Assembly (NCBI GenBank): GCA_949825025.1
Contig: OX463780.1
Coordinates: 30,036,118 to 30,100,117, forward strand
Source: Siphlonurus alternatus
Taxonomy: Eukaryota > Arthropoda > Insecta > Ephemeroptera > Siphlonuridae
Length of the DNA stretch: 64,000 nucleotides
Direction of reading: 5' to 3'
Below, piece after piece: positions 36,430-50,034 of this stretch. Below the pieces are notes generated by a model that worked only from the letters and a program-made list of their open reading frames with translations, made no database searches and was not told where the DNA came from. The first letter of the stretch is position 1, and every line of letters starts with the position of its first letter. The translations under genes were made by a program, and so were the position numbers.

Positions 36430-39400
36430 GTGAATAAAGGTATAAGTTTGGGTCACTCTTATGATGCATTCATATATATTTATATATATTAATAATAGAC
36501 AAGGTTGTATATAATAATATATATAGTATGGTGCAACAAACACATTTTAAACTAAAACCTAACCAAGTGTATCTTAGCTATGTAGCACCCATATAACAGC
36601 AGGAGTTGGTAAGATATAATATAATATATTTTTCCTTGTCCAGTTGAGTAAAAAGCTTTTGACAGCAACATACCGACCATCTATTACAAAAGTTTCTTCA
36701 AGACATTTCCTTGGCATATATCCTAACTCATATAGTAATACATATATATGCTGTAACAAACACAATAATGATATATTTTTCTAAGAGCGATGACGCATAA
36801 ATATATGACTTTTCTATATATACTCGTATAATGGATATATTTTTCTTTGCATCATATATATTTTTTTCTTCATCTTATACATTAAAATAGTAAATCATCA
36901 TGGAACATGACTGGAATATTTTGAAGAAAAAAAATAGCATTGAAAAAGAGAATAAATAATATTGATACTACTTGAATTTGAATGTAATAAATTAAAATAT
37001 TTTTATTGATATGATTAAATTAAATTACATTGACAGTAACTAAAAAAATAAAAAACAAATATCATTAATACATAGTAGTGATATATTGGACTAATTAAAA
37101 ATTATTGGTTATGCATTGAGTCAATAATTAATTTATCAATTTATCAAATACAGGAAATTAGTTTCTATTTTCTATCATATATTAACATGTAATTTTTAGT
37201 GTACCACCATGATTTTTATTATTATTGTTTCGCAAACAAAAAAATATTTCAGCATAATATTAAATACTTGATAGAAAAGAAAACAGGAATATTAATTTTA
37301 CTAAAACATTTAATATTAAATAATAAAGTGCTTTTGTATACAAATTTAACTTTTATTTTAGTCAGCAATTTTTTTTTTTAAAAGATAAAATCAATTTTCC
37401 AATACATTCGTTTCTATTACACGTACAAGCTTAGTATTCCAACATGGGCTTGCTATAGATCGTTACTTTCAATACTACTTTTCTACGAGAGAGACTGCAT
37501 GAGAGACAGTATAAGAGACAGCAGCAGCAACTATACTTGAAGAGTATGCCAGTAACAGGAGAGTAGCAGGCATGTGTTGAGTGGCTGTAGTTTGTACCGT
37601 ACCCTGTGAAGGGTCCTCGACATTTCACCCGCCGGTCTACTAGAAGTGTCCCTCGACTACATCCTCCCCGTGATGAATTCTCACAAGCCATTAAAACAAT
37701 AGCAACGTTGGCTAAGGCTTGCTGCTATATCTACTGTACTGTATATATTATATGTACATGCGTGTGCTATGGCACATATAAAAACATAAACGGGCTCTTG
37801 TGAAGAAAGAATTATATTTAGGGGAACATTTCTTTAATAGCCGCGACGTCGTGCATATTAGTGCCAATTTTTATAGTCTTATAGTAACTTTGAGAATAAT
37901 AAAATTCAAGAATTATTAAATATATAGTCAACGATACAGAAAAAAATCAACTGTTTTCTCAGTTTTCTGCTTATCAAATTTTAATCCTATATTATACAAA
38001 AAAATGAAATTTTATTATTTTTAATTCTAATTTATAAATAATATTATATTTGAAATATTGCATTATAATCACTAAAAATATTTTATTATATTATTTATTT
38101 TAAAAGAAAATTGTTTTACCTGCAACGTACAATATCAATACTTCAATTAATTCTATTTAAATAAGGTCAATTCTTAAATATCTGATTTAAAATATCTTCA
38201 GATTAATATAATTATCTGAATTGTTTATATTTTTAATTAATAATAATTATACAGTATCGTAATTTGATCATCTTGCAAACTTCAGTACAAGCTTTTATTT
38301 TTAGTCAGCAAAAATTGACAAAAAGACCACTCGGTGCAAAACCAGACATTTTCGATAAAGGTCACTTTCAACGTTTTGAGATAAGAAAATAGCCTTTATC
38401 AGAAAGTGCAATTGCCTGACATTACATTTAATAGTGTCATAAATATGTTTATACCAAATGGGAATTTGGTTATAATTATCATATATATATATATATTGTA
38501 TATTCAATTCTTGCATGCTGTAGTGAATAGGGAAAATAAAACAAAATCATTGACATATTTCTAATAATGTGCAATTACTTATTTTGATTTAAATTGCATA
38601 TTGAGATAATAATACTACATAGTTTGTATACAAACCCTGGTAAATACAATTTAAATACACGCTTAAATACTTTTCAGGTGCTATCAATAACAAAATATCT
38701 CCCATCAAAAGCTATCCGTCTTTGAAGCAAACTACACATATAACAGTTATTATTAGTTTGAAAGAGAAGACGTACAAGTGTGGTAACGAGATGGGATATG
38801 TGTGACGATGAAAGTGATCTCTGCAATGACGTGCGCTAACAACACTTGTGTGGCGTCTTCGTCTCCATAGCAACGGATGTGGTGTTGGAGCTCACAGGTC
38901 GAGCGGGTTGCTTCATGCCAGGGGCAGCTCGAGGAAATGGACTAGACGCGTATACAACGAGCAGTAGCTGCAATTCCAATAAACCGAGGAGCGTCTTCCC
39001 ATGAGAGATAGAAAACTGGTCCACTCAATTTCTAGGTCTAAAATGTAAAGAGGTAACATAGAAAATTATGTATAATAATGTTGTTAAAATATTATGATCA
39101 TCAACACGTGGCACTCTCCTGCATCTGGGAGAGTATAAATATAATTACAATGATCTGAATTTTATATTACTGATCCTGTTTAATTAAGAATGAGTAATAT
39201 ATTAAGATATATTTTTGGGTACAACATGTGAAAGATATTTGAAATTTTTTATTTTATTATTTACTTTTTATTCCTCCCATGCGAGTTACAAAAAAAGAAA
39301 AATTCATAAATAATATGATCAGGCCATGGATAATATATAAAAATATGATATGATGTTTAGTATCTCATAACACTTATTCAGAAATTTTCAGGCATAATTT

Positions 39401-39856
39401 AATAATTTTAATTTTTAGAATTTTCGAACTAATTAAATTTCTCGTTAAATCGTGCATAGTGTGGTTATAGAATCAATTATTATATAATTAGAGTAAATTA
39501 TTATAGATTCATATTATTAGAATTGTTATTGCTATATTGGTAAAATAAATTAAATCAACCTTATTATATGTAGTAGTCAAATTATTTTGCTGTTCTAACC
39601 AGAAACTATGTACCAATTATTGAGATTTTATTTTTGTGTTTAAAATTTTACATATTAGAATTATTTATACAGTAACTGAAATAGGTAATGTAATTTTTAA
39701 CATCAAAATACAAATCAAAATTTTACAATATAGGTCGGATACAAAGTATCAAAACACCAACATCAATACATACATCACATACAATGGTCTCAATATAAAA
39801 CAAAAAGCAATGCTTCAAACTACTTTTTAAATTTCCGCTTTGTCCAAACATCTTAC
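36430..39856. other. AT-rich stretch with one GC island
   Basis: No supported gene. The GC-richer island at about 38770-39050 has an X-box-like site and a minus-strand frame (39024-38836, GTG start), with an acceptor ATTGCAG and a donor CGACCT|GTGAGC inside it. This is a weak internal-exon possibility for a minus-strand gene. A second small island lies at about 37590-37690. Confidence 0.45.
38861..38874. promoter_or_regulatory. RFX X-box-like site
   Basis: GTCTCCATAGCAAC has one perfect half site (AGCAAC) and a close second half, with 2-bp spacing as in X-boxes. It lies within a GC-rich, CpG-containing island. Confidence 0.3.
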
Positions 39857-39907
39857 CATATAAGTTAAGGCAACTCCCTCATCATCAAATTTTATTTCGA
39901 TCATAGA
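39857..39907 (-). CDS. Possible next exon of the 40.1-kb minus-strand gene
   Basis: On the minus strand a modest acceptor (GCTGATATAG) at 39909-39908 opens 17 codons, SMIEIKFDDEGVALTYM, ending at ATG|GTAAGA (GT at 39856-39855). It is in phase with the exon at 40203-40083, which lies 175 bp upstream and ends in phase 0. Unspliced, the frame stops nine codons later. The product is not recognised. Support is weaker than for the upstream exon because the acceptor lacks a strong pyrimidine tract. Confidence 0.25.
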
Positions 39908-40082
39908 CTATATCAGCGACAAAGCTACCATTCTAACTATTACACCCGCTGTCCCGCGCTATTTGAATGCTAAACAATTTGCCTAACTACAAGGCGACAA
40001 TTTTTAATTATTTGAGTGTACTTTAATTGAGAACAATTCTGCGGTGTTACAAAAATCAAGATATTAAATTTCTTCAACTTAC

Positions 40083-40203
40083 CTGGTCAATGTCACCTGT
40101 TCTTGTGGTCGAGCTCCGTACCTTGCTCTGGAGAGGTCCCTTTTGTATGTATCTAGCAGACAGACTTGAATCAATCTCAAGACAGATTAGTTTCTGCCAG
40201 TCA
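40083..40203 (-). CDS. Candidate internal coding exon, unknown product
   Basis: On the minus strand a strong pyrimidine tract and acceptor (CTTTTTTTTTTCATTATTTTTAG) ends at 40204. The exon is 121 nt: one base plus 40 codons with no stop in that frame, while both other frames have stops. It ends at CCAG|GTAAGT, a perfect donor with GT at 40082-40081. The peptide begins DWQKLICLEIDSSLSARYIQ and ends with STTRTGDIDQ. I do not recognise the family. It is mostly hydrophilic, with no membrane segment. A second donor-like AAG|GTACGG lies inside. It implies a long-intron gene on the minus strand, separate from or upstream of the polyQ exon at 21159. The ORF on the opposite strand (40027-40248) is a shadow. 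Confidence 0.45.
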
Positions 40204-41007
40204 CTAAAAATAATGAAAAAAAAAAGCACAACTCTTTTTATAGGATAAATCTTTATATTGAGCTATGTTAAAAAAAATCTTTCAAACTATTCGTCAAGCA
40301 ACGTAGGTTGACATTTCAATACATAAATTTTCTATACTCTCAAGCATAACGTACTGACATGATGAAATGGTTACTAAAAATAGAAAACTGGAATTCAATT
40401 ATCGTAAACATTACTTCTTTTTTTTTTAACAGACAGAGGACATTAATTTTACGTGTCGTTACTCAATTTTATTAACTTTTCAAATAATAAAATTGTCATA
40501 ATGATATAAAACACATGAATGAATAACATTCATTTATTATATGATATTATATTGTTATTAAAATAAAACTGATAATAAATCAAACTGAAAAAGAAATGAC
40601 AATTATCAATTAAATAAGTATACTGTACTTTGCATATTATGTTATAATATATTTTTAATTCAATTGAATGAATGATGCTTTAAAAAACGACTGAGAAATT
40701 AAATGAAATTATAACCCTTATCAATCAACTTCTATATAGTCATTCAGGTATATATAGTCATTATATTAGATAAATAAATTAACCAGATACAAAATTTGAT
40801 CTTTAGTATATAGGAAGTGAATATAAACTCGTTTAATCTCAGAATATTCAATTCTCAAAACTAGCTGTATTAATTTAAAACCTTCTTTTATTATTTTAAA
40901 TAAGAATTTATCTTAAATTGTATTATAAATTACAGTTTTTAAACGCATGAAATATTTTCTTTTACTCTTTTATTTAAACAAACAAAGAAGTTAATGCTTG
41001 TGTTTCA
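40204..41007. other. AT-rich noncoding stretch
   Basis: No gene seen. It would be an intron if the 40.1-kb exon and the ORF at 41202 belong together, which is not shown. Confidence 0.5.
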
Positions 41008-41202
41008 TCATTTGCATAACAATGGTAACGACGATCTGCCTCTGCATGCTGCTTTGTTTCGAGATGTAATAAGATTACTGCATGCTAATTTACATGCATT
41101 GCCCCCGGGGGGGTCCTGCTGCTGTACTCTCTCCCTTATACTCCAGCTGATGCCACAAACTAAAGGCATAGCAAATACAATTACGATCATCCACGCTCCC
41201 AT
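41008..41202 (-). CDS. Small ORF, possible secreted Cys-containing peptide
   Basis: A 64-codon ORF from a true ATG (41202) to a stop. The first 17 residues, MGAWMIVIVFAMPLVCG, look like a signal peptide with a hydrophobic core and a small-residue cleavage region. The rest is basic, with four Cys spaced C-x3-C-x11-C-x9-C, and a QQQDPPGG stretch translated from a C/G run (41102-41113). A donor-like GCAT|GTAAAT lies inside, so it could instead be a first coding exon joining the exon at 40203. The plus strand is also open here. No family is recognised. Confidence 0.3.
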   Translation of the reverse strand: MGAWMIVIVFAMPLVCGISWSIRERVQQQDPPGGNACKLACSNLITSRNKAACRGRSSLPLLCK

Positions 41203-44200
41203 ACGTCATGCTGTGTTGTAACGATCGACAAATCCAATATCTAAAATTCTATAAAGCTAAATTGTTATATAAATTGCCTGTGACTCCATCATGCATAAAA
41301 AAATGTCAGAGAGCATATATAAAATTAAAAGTTTAGTAAATTCAATTCATGTTTCATATTTTTTATTCTGTTATTTTTTTTTATGATATAATGTAGAGCT
41401 AAGATAATTTGAAATGTGAATACAAACAAAGTTTTATATTTATATTAGTTTAATATTATTGCAATAACTAATAACAAAACGTTCAATAAATAAATAGTGT
41501 TGGACATCATTCATTATTTTTAAAAATTAAAAAAAAAACATTATCAATATTTTTTTTACATAATTATTAATAACACTTGATTATACATATATTAATATAT
41601 GCATAAAACATACTGTATTATTAAACTTTTATTACGCTTAATTACATCATGTTATATTGAAGTGTCATTACTGCATTCCCCTTTTTATAAATGCAAGTAT
41701 TATAATATATTTGGTTGCAAAATCAGTTGCATACTTCAAATTCAAATTTTATTCATCAATTTCCAAGCATACAAACACAAACATTATAAAATGTAGCACT
41801 TTGAATGAAGGGTTAGACTGGTCAAAAACAAAACATATTTAAAAATATATTACTAAATAACATATTATACACTAGAATTTAAATTGCATTCTTAAAAGCA
41901 GCAAATACTTCAAATTATTTTAAGTGTCTTGATTACTTATTTTTATTCGTACTCAATTATATTAACATGGAAATTAGCAATAAAAATTCTGTATTTTTTT
42001 CTAAAGAAGAGAAATATATTAATATAATATATTCAACCCAGACAAATTTAGAACTATACGTGGCATGGATCTATATTCTATCCATATATCCATATAATAT
42101 ATTATATATCTGAAAGAAACGAGAGAAGAATTTTTTAGATATTTTAGAGAACAAGATGGAGTAAGTAGCAAAATTGGTGGCAGCACAAAAGTTTGATCGT
42201 GCCGGATCATACAAGGAAAGAAGAGAGGGGAGAAGTGGGATTTATGTGACATCAGTATGCACGCTCACACTCAGAGCTAGGCTTATATAATTCAGCATGC
42301 AGCAGTACCGCTGACGACGGATTAAATTGGCCTAGTTGCAGCATGAGTTTGGTACTTGTGTCTGATTCACGCCCCTTGAATAAACGCCCACCATTCTTAA
42401 TGCATGATAACCACTCAATGTGAAATCCCAGTTATAAAAATATACTAAGCAATTTCATGTACTTGATGTATATGATTCACTTGTATAAAGGAATAACACA
42501 ACAACAACTATTTTTAGGATATAAAACACCAAAGAAGTAAGATTTGTTAACTAAAATATTAGTTTATAGTAACTTTATACCACTTTTTTCACTTTTATTG
42601 ATTCGTGTAGAAATTTATATTGTATACCTGTATGCTGAATTATGTATGCAAGCATTCGATCATGGCCTGTTTGCACTATTATTATACTCTGTAAAGTATA
42701 CAGGTTGAGTGCGTTTTGCCCATGCACTGCAAGCTTCTTGTAACGTAGGCAATTTAGTACATATATACTGTGTATGTTACAGGTTGTGTATTTTAAAATT
42801 TTACATTAATGAATTCAATGTAGTGAACAGTTCAAAATCTGACAAACAGACAGGCTATATAGGAGTGCATACCAGAAGTCAAGAAAGTGACCATTGCATT
42901 AGTGACGGTGGCAAAAAATAAAGAACTTTGAACTGTCAGCTACAACAAATCCATTGATAAAAAATTTAAATCTCAAATCTCTCGGTTTATGAAATAAATT
43001 TAAATGAATTTTCAATAGTAACATTTATAGTTTTGTTAACAACAAAAAACTTGCTATTATAAAGGAAGCCTGAAGGTTCACTGAAATTAATTAAAACCCG
43101 CCGGTAAATTTTAAATAAATAATACACAAAGTCCATTTTGTACATATTTGTTGTTTTTGTTACATTTTTTCTAAAAGCTTCGTGAAATTGGTAAACAAAA
43201 TAACACAGGTTATAAAAATGTTATTTCTATTTTGTTTTTATTTTACTTACTGGTTAAATACAATAGTTTTCCTGTGTTGAATTAGTAAATGTTGCATGCA
43301 TGTTGATTTATCATGCTGCGAATTTGTTTTAATGGGTGAAAAAAAAAATAACGCTCATAGTTTATTTTATTGTAAATTATTCGTTAAGTTATTTCAATTT
43401 AGTATAAACATTATTCATACCAATATGTTTCCCATGCTCTAGACTCTGTATTAATTCATTCCACAGGACTCTAAATTATGTAATATATTTTTAATAGTGT
43501 TTCAACATTATCTGCATTTATTTTACACAATTTTTATGGTCTTTCCTCATGAAATACTAACATTTAACATGGTATCGTAAAAAAATATGGTGATCAGTGA
43601 TCAGACATTTCTTTGATATTTTACAGCTTGTCTATTATGGACTATATTAGATCAACAATATGCAGCATCAACGCAAACACAAAATACATAACAATATAAT
43701 TTTGAAATATTTTGAACAATACTTTTTTTTATATAATAATAAAACTACTTAAAATTATTTCATATACCTTTTTCATGATTCTCGATTTAATCCATTTTTT
43801 ATTATTTATAACTTGCAGAAGCATATAAAAAAATCTATAATATAAAAAAAACTGGAATTGAAATGACAATAAAGTATTGAAATATACAGTACTGTATTAC
43901 ACAGTTGTCAATAACATTGGGGAAATGTTTTATATTGTTGTATTGTTATCGTATAAATTGTATGTGAATTGTTATTATATATTTTGGAACGAGAAAAGTA
44001 TGGCGGACGGTAGGAAAAAAGTACAAGCAATTTTCAACCCTTTTTATATCGTTTGATGGGTGCTTACAACGAACTACGACCCATAAAGCTCTTCCTGCTC
44101 GGCTTTGGCTGGCGTGCAGTCTGTTCAATCGCTCGTCCCATCTCTAGCACCATGGGAAGCGGGAGCGTGCATGTACACCAGAGGGACCTTAGGGCACAAT

Positions 44201-45990
44201 CATGCAACCAGCTTCCATAAATCTATATTCTTGCTCGGAGGGGCATCCTGCTGGCAGATAGGCTTATGTTGGAACCATTTCCTATATGTGGAATGAGAAA
44301 TATACATGCAATATATATTTTTTTAACAATGAATATTTTTGTATCATAATAATTATGTATAATATATTTGTTAAATTTATATTAATAAATAATTGTTGCT
44401 GTAATTTTTAGATTCTAATAATTATAAAGCACACATGTGCTATTTTCAACATTATATAATAATAAAATTGATTAATGTTACTTTTTATGGAAACTATTTT
44501 CATTGTCTCTATGTTGTATTATGTACAATCATATAAAATGGGGAATACATACATTTTAAAAAAGGGGGAACAAAAATGCTCCATAAAACTCAACTGCCAA
44601 ATAATTATAACTGAAATGTGACAATGTTAATGTTATATCTTGAAAACAAATAGGGTCAATCATTTAATAATTAATAAGCTCTGTGCATATTATTGATATA
44701 TATAATCACTTTTCCATATGTAATTTGATTTATCTGACGGAGTGTAAAAGAATTTTGTGCCTAAATATAAATAATACGATTTATAATATTAGTATGATTT
44801 TTTTTCCCCGTTTTACATGCTACAACGTTATTTCAATTCAATGAGTTATATAAATTGAGTTTATATTATTTGTAGGTATTCATTCAGAAACTTAATTAAA
44901 AGGTTATTAGGAACTTAATTTTAATAAAATTGCTTTGAAATTTCTAGAATTTTGTTGGTATAAATATTTTACAAAAAAATAAAATTTTATATTTTTCTTG
45001 GTGCGGTACCCTATAGCTGTGATAAAATATTTCACGCGTCTCTTCCGCCGTTTATAACGAATATCCTGATTGAATTTTACAGTCACACAGCGTGCACTAT
45101 TCAAACGATTCTCCCTTTAACAAAATTTTATAAGACCCTTGCTATTTAAAGTTTATATAGCTACTGCAGTCAGCCGGCAATATGAAGACACTTTTATGTA
45201 TTTTATTACTCAAAATATAGCCAAGTAGGTACCGGTTTTATGGTGCTATATTGCAGTAGAAGTGATAGTAAATGGGAATTGAAGTGAGGGAAAAAGTGAA
45301 CATCATGGGTTTAGTTGATACAGATAGATACAAGAACAGAAATACACTAGAGAATATTTTGCGTACAGTAACGAGTAATGAAAATAAATTGATTAAGCCT
45401 ATAATACGAAGAATAGAATGAAAGAATAATAAGCAACCTATTTTTGAATGTATTTTAGAGCAATTCTTGCTTTGTTATAATGCCAAATTAGAGACCAGTC
45501 ATGCATACAGTATTTACATGAGATTCTATTTCGAATTAAAGAAATACGACGGGGGGGGGGGGAAGGAATATAGAAAGATCATGTCATTATTTTTAAATCT
45601 ATATTTCCTTTCATCTTATACATGATGCACTTAATTTTCTTCCATAGTCGCATTTTTTTCTATAATATAATAATGCAATTGATATTCAAATTGCAGTTCA
45701 ACAATATCAAAATCGCCTGAAACGCCTCCAATTATTGTTATAATGCGTGAAATAGTGCGTTCTTTGATATAAAATCCTCCTCGATTTTGGCGGAGTATCG
45801 GTAACTTGTTATTGATAACAGCTGATGATGTCATCATATTATAGCGTCGACTCAAATTACTGCAGGCAATGTGTTTGCATATAGCAATTGGGAGTTTGAA
45901 AAATGTATACTGCATTATAATAATAGTATGAACAAACGTTTGTTGAAATTATTGGGGATTGTTTCGTACTATTTTGCCATTTGATTATTG

Positions 45991-45992
<2 letters not shown>
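41203..45992. other. AT-rich stretch
   Basis: No supported gene. A GC-richer island lies at about 44040-44300. In it TCCCATCTCTAG is followed by CACCATGG and 20 codons, too short to call. A G12 run lies at 45551-45562. Other open frames, such as 42019-42252, 42709-42921 and 45631-45915, have no recognisable product. Confidence 0.5.

Positions 45993-46070
<78 letters not shown>
45993..46070. repeat. (AG)n microsatellite, 39 units
   Basis: A 78-bp uninterrupted AG run. Long charged (RE)n or (SL)n frames across it on both strands are artefacts. Confidence 0.95.
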
Positions 46071-46072
<2 letters not shown>

Positions 46073-49000
46073 AATTAGTGGAATTATTAATGTTAAATTC
46101 AAAATATACTAAAGAAATTCCATTATTTGAAAAAAAATATGTATATTTTTTTTATTGTCTTAATGAAAATTGTTGTATTTTTAAATTGTAAGTGTATAAT
46201 ATAATTATGCTTGTGTTTTTTCTACTCGTATGTATATGTTAAATTGAAGTAATATATAAATGTAATTTAATGTCCATATTATGTGCATATTGACGTTATC
46301 CATGCTGTACCTGTAAAGCCACGATTTAAAGTATATTGGAAACAAATTTTAAAATTAAAGAACAATAAAATAATAAGAATGTTTTTAAAATAAAATAATT
46401 TCATTTTGGAACAGAGTGATTTCAATTACGATGATATGCATGTTTTTAACTGCACTTACATTAATTCATTATATTAAACATCAAAGAGAGCTAATTTCTG
46501 TGCATTCGTGTGTTTAGTGTATATAAGAGGGGAGGGAGAGGTGGAGTGATATTATTTTCACATAAATTATTGTTATATGTATAATATTGTACATTTTTTT
46601 AACAACGAATACTATTATTTACAGTATCCATATTTTGAAAACTTTGACTATCCAGCTAGTTACTATATATAGAGTTACTCAGTACAATAATCACAGTTAT
46701 TAGATAAAGATATATTACATTCTGCATATTATGCTGCAGATTGATAGTGCAGTATATATCAAATAAATTTCAATATTTCCAATAGCTGCATGCTCACCAC
46801 ATTACACAGGTCGTACATTACGATCATGTTCTAAGCCTATACATGTTTGCAGCAACATAATGCATCACATTATTCTCTCTGAAACACCGGATACATTCTC
46901 ACCACAACATCATTAATGCATGCAACATCCCTGTTTGCAATTCATGTTTTACTTTTAGCCCCCTCTGGCTCAAATACATTCATTCTCGCGTGCTAGCTCG
47001 ACCATAGAATTTTAAATTTAATATCACGCTACTCAACAACATAAAACATTCATGTTTTTTTTTTATTATTATAAAAATATGTCACATATTTTAGTGCCTT
47101 GTTATAATTATAACAATTAAATAATATAATAAAAGCTCCATATAATGTTTTGAGTTAAACTTTATTTTACATGTTTTTTTTATAATATATTATTATGTTA
47201 GTTATGATATAATAGATAAAGGTATAGTTAATTGTGTTTTCATGGCTTTTAAATGAGCATTAATGAGAACTCATTTTGGAAAACTACATTTTACTGATAT
47301 CTATTTTTGTTTTGTTACTTTTGTTTTATTATTCTAGAATTTTAAGTATAATATATCAGATTATCGTATATTATATATCGAGGAAATAATATTAATCTAA
47401 CCATGTAGAATGTTTGTGAAAGACAAAGTTTTAAATTATTTTATAACGTACTATGCATAATGTGCGCCATTCACGAAGAAAGATGAGCATGCAGGCATAT
47501 CACTAACCACGGTTAAAGCGTCAGCCTAACCATATAATAAAGAATACCATTGAGTTGGCCTAACTCAATGACATAAGTAAAACACATTAAGTAAGATACC
47601 TGGGTTAAGTTTCTGGATTAATACTTAATTCGGGAATTGTGCCCCATTGGCCTATTAGGTGTAGTCATCTGAAAGAAACATGGCTTTATCAGCTATACCT
47701 GGAGAGCCTCACGTATACAAAACATTTGTATCGTTAATAATTAAGGTAAATAGTTTAGGTGAGTGATACAGCCTTAAGTCAGATAACTATATTACATATT
47801 TATTTACGTTTACATATATATTAAGCTAATAAGCTAATGATATATAGCTCTATAATGTAATAATCACATTGATGGTAAATTATACCAATACGATTAGTAC
47901 AGATATAAATGTACATAACATAGTTTTTTAGTACGTTCATAAATAGGACAAGATTCATACTCCATTAAAGGACGTTTTTTTTAATTAATTTCCTTTTTTC
48001 CGTCATCTTCGGTGCATATCATTGATATCATAAATACTTGGACTTAAATGATATCCACTGATATAATATAACCGCGATAATGGGAAAAAAAACATTGGAA
48101 TTAATAAATGTATATTTTATAAATTTGGAATAAATATACATGTATTTATATAATACAATCAATCCATTTTAGAATTTTGCTATAATATATTTTACCATTA
48201 TCATTAATTCAGTTACTATGTATGTATTGTAAAGTACAATACACATGCAGTAACATACGCAATTATTTAAATACATGCATAGAATACCCAAGACTCTCAC
48301 AATATCAAATTAAGAACTATTCACATAAGGGTAATATTAACATATTATAACATTGTTTGAACAGCCATGTTAACTGAACGAGAGGGGGATGTTGGTTCAC
48401 ATTAGAGAGTCACGTATGAAGACGGCGCCAAGGCCATTATTTGAATGTATGGCGCCTCGCGGCCCTCTGCCACACTTACCTATACTTTCCCATTACAAAA
48501 TTCACATTCTGTAAAGACTTTATTTTAATGATAAGTTATATTAAATTGAACCTTATTGGTATGGTGACCTTATCTTGTGTGGCATGTATGTAGCGCTATC
48601 TAGCAGGCCATTAGATCGTCTAGCTGTGAGGCCATTTGGCTACAAAACCATCCGCCCTCACATTCTCCCAACACCCCTACTGTATAGCCAACCCCTAGCA
48701 TTGACCCCATACTTGTTTGTCCAGGGAAATAGAAATGTAAACGGACTGACTCAAAAACATTCGAGGATAAATTACATAGTCACTTTTTTTATATAGTTTA
48801 AAAATAAAGTAAAAAATATGTAGTGTAATAGTAACAATTTATTATGTGTTTATATTATAGCATGTGCTGAAGTAATATTGTTTTAAACTTTTACTATATG
48901 CCATGAATAAAATAACTGTATATATTAAATACCTCAAAGAATTTATTAATATCGTTTGTTTCTTATTTTGTTTGAGGTATTTTTTCAATTAAATAAAACC

Positions 49001-49788
49001 TCGATAACAAAATTAACTGGAAAAAAATTGCATGCATACCAGTTTTTATATAATATCAAATTTAAAGCATTGTAAACTTCAATAATGAAAAAATATTATA
49101 TTAAAATATTTCTTATTAAAAAAAAAAAAAAAAACAAGCAACGGTGTTCTTTTGTGTAAATATTCAGGTTTATATAATAAGATATATTCCATGATGTATA
49201 TTTAAACAAAACAAAAATATTAAATTTAATACACAATAGAATTCAATAACAAAAGAAGAGTGCATTCAGATGTCAACAAGAATATTTAATATGAGAAATT
49301 CTCAAGATATTTCATCTAAAAGTACCCTCACTTTCTTCTCCCCATTTTTCATATAATATATTGAGGTGGTAGCTTGTAAGAACCAGAGAATGTACTATTA
49401 GTAGCTGCTTTGGACTTATAAGCTAAGATACTTAAAATAAAAGGTAATACAAAATATCATAGTAAAATGTAAAATCCCATATACGGTAAATTATGTACAA
49501 TTAAGATAATTAAATTTGAAAATAAAATCATTTTGTTTCGAATATTAGGATACTCCTTCAGACAGCAAATTGTTGCATAAAAATTAGCCTATATTTCAAT
49601 TTAATTTTCAATATATCAATCGGTCAATTGAATTTGATGATTCCAAGTGTACCCGATATTGAATTTTCATTAATTAAAATTCTATTTATTATTTTTTTAG
49701 TTTAAAACAATTGAACATTTTCTTGTTTCAGTACACAGCCTCTGGTTTAATGTTCATGGCAGTAGGTCCTGTATAATAAGAAGTTCTT
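46071..49788. other. AT-rich stretch with a degenerate MITE and a GC block
   Basis: No supported gene. A GC-rich block at about 48400-48490 has GGCGCC words facing each other and ends beside a minus-strand donor ATAG|GTAAGT (about 48482) with an acceptor TCTTTACAG 29 nt upstream, another weak microexon-like pair. Near 49736 a plus-strand acceptor TTTTCTTGTTTCAG is followed by 14 open codons and a stop. Confidence 0.45.
47455..47650. mobile_element. Degenerate relative of the 12.6-kb MITE
   Basis: The left end CATTCACGAAG and the right end AATTGTGCCCCATT resemble the termini of the element at 12634-12815. Internal words (ACGGTTAAAG, CTGGGTTAAG) recall its TTAACCCTGG arms. A short hairpin CATTGAGTT...AACTCAATG lies in the middle (about 47549-47571). 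Divergence is high. Confidence 0.3.
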
Positions 49789-50034
49789 ATGGTCATTAGT
49801 AAGATGATTCAGTACAGCCTCCGATATCTTGCTCCTTATTTATCTGCAGCCTCTACAGAAAACCCTTTGCAGCAAGATAACGACCCTCGCCAGGGGTGTG
49901 ACGCCGGAGAACAAGTTTCAACGACGACAATTGCCACTGCTGCTGCTACACTCGAATGCTTTTATGTCTTTATTTCGTCGTACTACATAAATCTTTTGAT
50001 AACACTTCTTAGTGTAATATCTTTTAAAAAGTAA
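49789..50034 (+). CDS. Small ORF with C-terminal hydrophobic segment, unknown
   Basis: 81 codons from ATG at 49789. A Gln/Asp/Thr-rich hydrophilic middle (STENPLQQDNDPRQG) is followed by a hydrophobic tail about 20-25 residues long (within CFYVFISSYYINLLITLL) and a terminal KK. The shape is that of a tail-anchored or type-I C-terminus. An acceptor TTATTTATCTGCAG within it would make it a terminal exon in the same frame. No homologue is recognised, and the hydrophobic part is translated AT-rich DNA, which often encodes hydrophobic residues by chance. Confidence 0.22.
   Translation: MVISKMIQYSLRYLAPYLSAASTENPLQQDNDPRQGCDAGEQVSTTTIATAAATLECFYVFISSYYINLLITLLSVISFKK

Noticed and set aside
39857..41202. 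Joining the ORF at 41202, the exon at 40203 and the exon at 39907 into one gene model
   Set aside because: Phases of the first junction are not demonstrated and no family is recognised, so they are listed separately.
45857..46191. ORFs of repeated Leu-Ser or Arg-Glu
   Set aside because: Direct translations of the (AG)n microsatellite.
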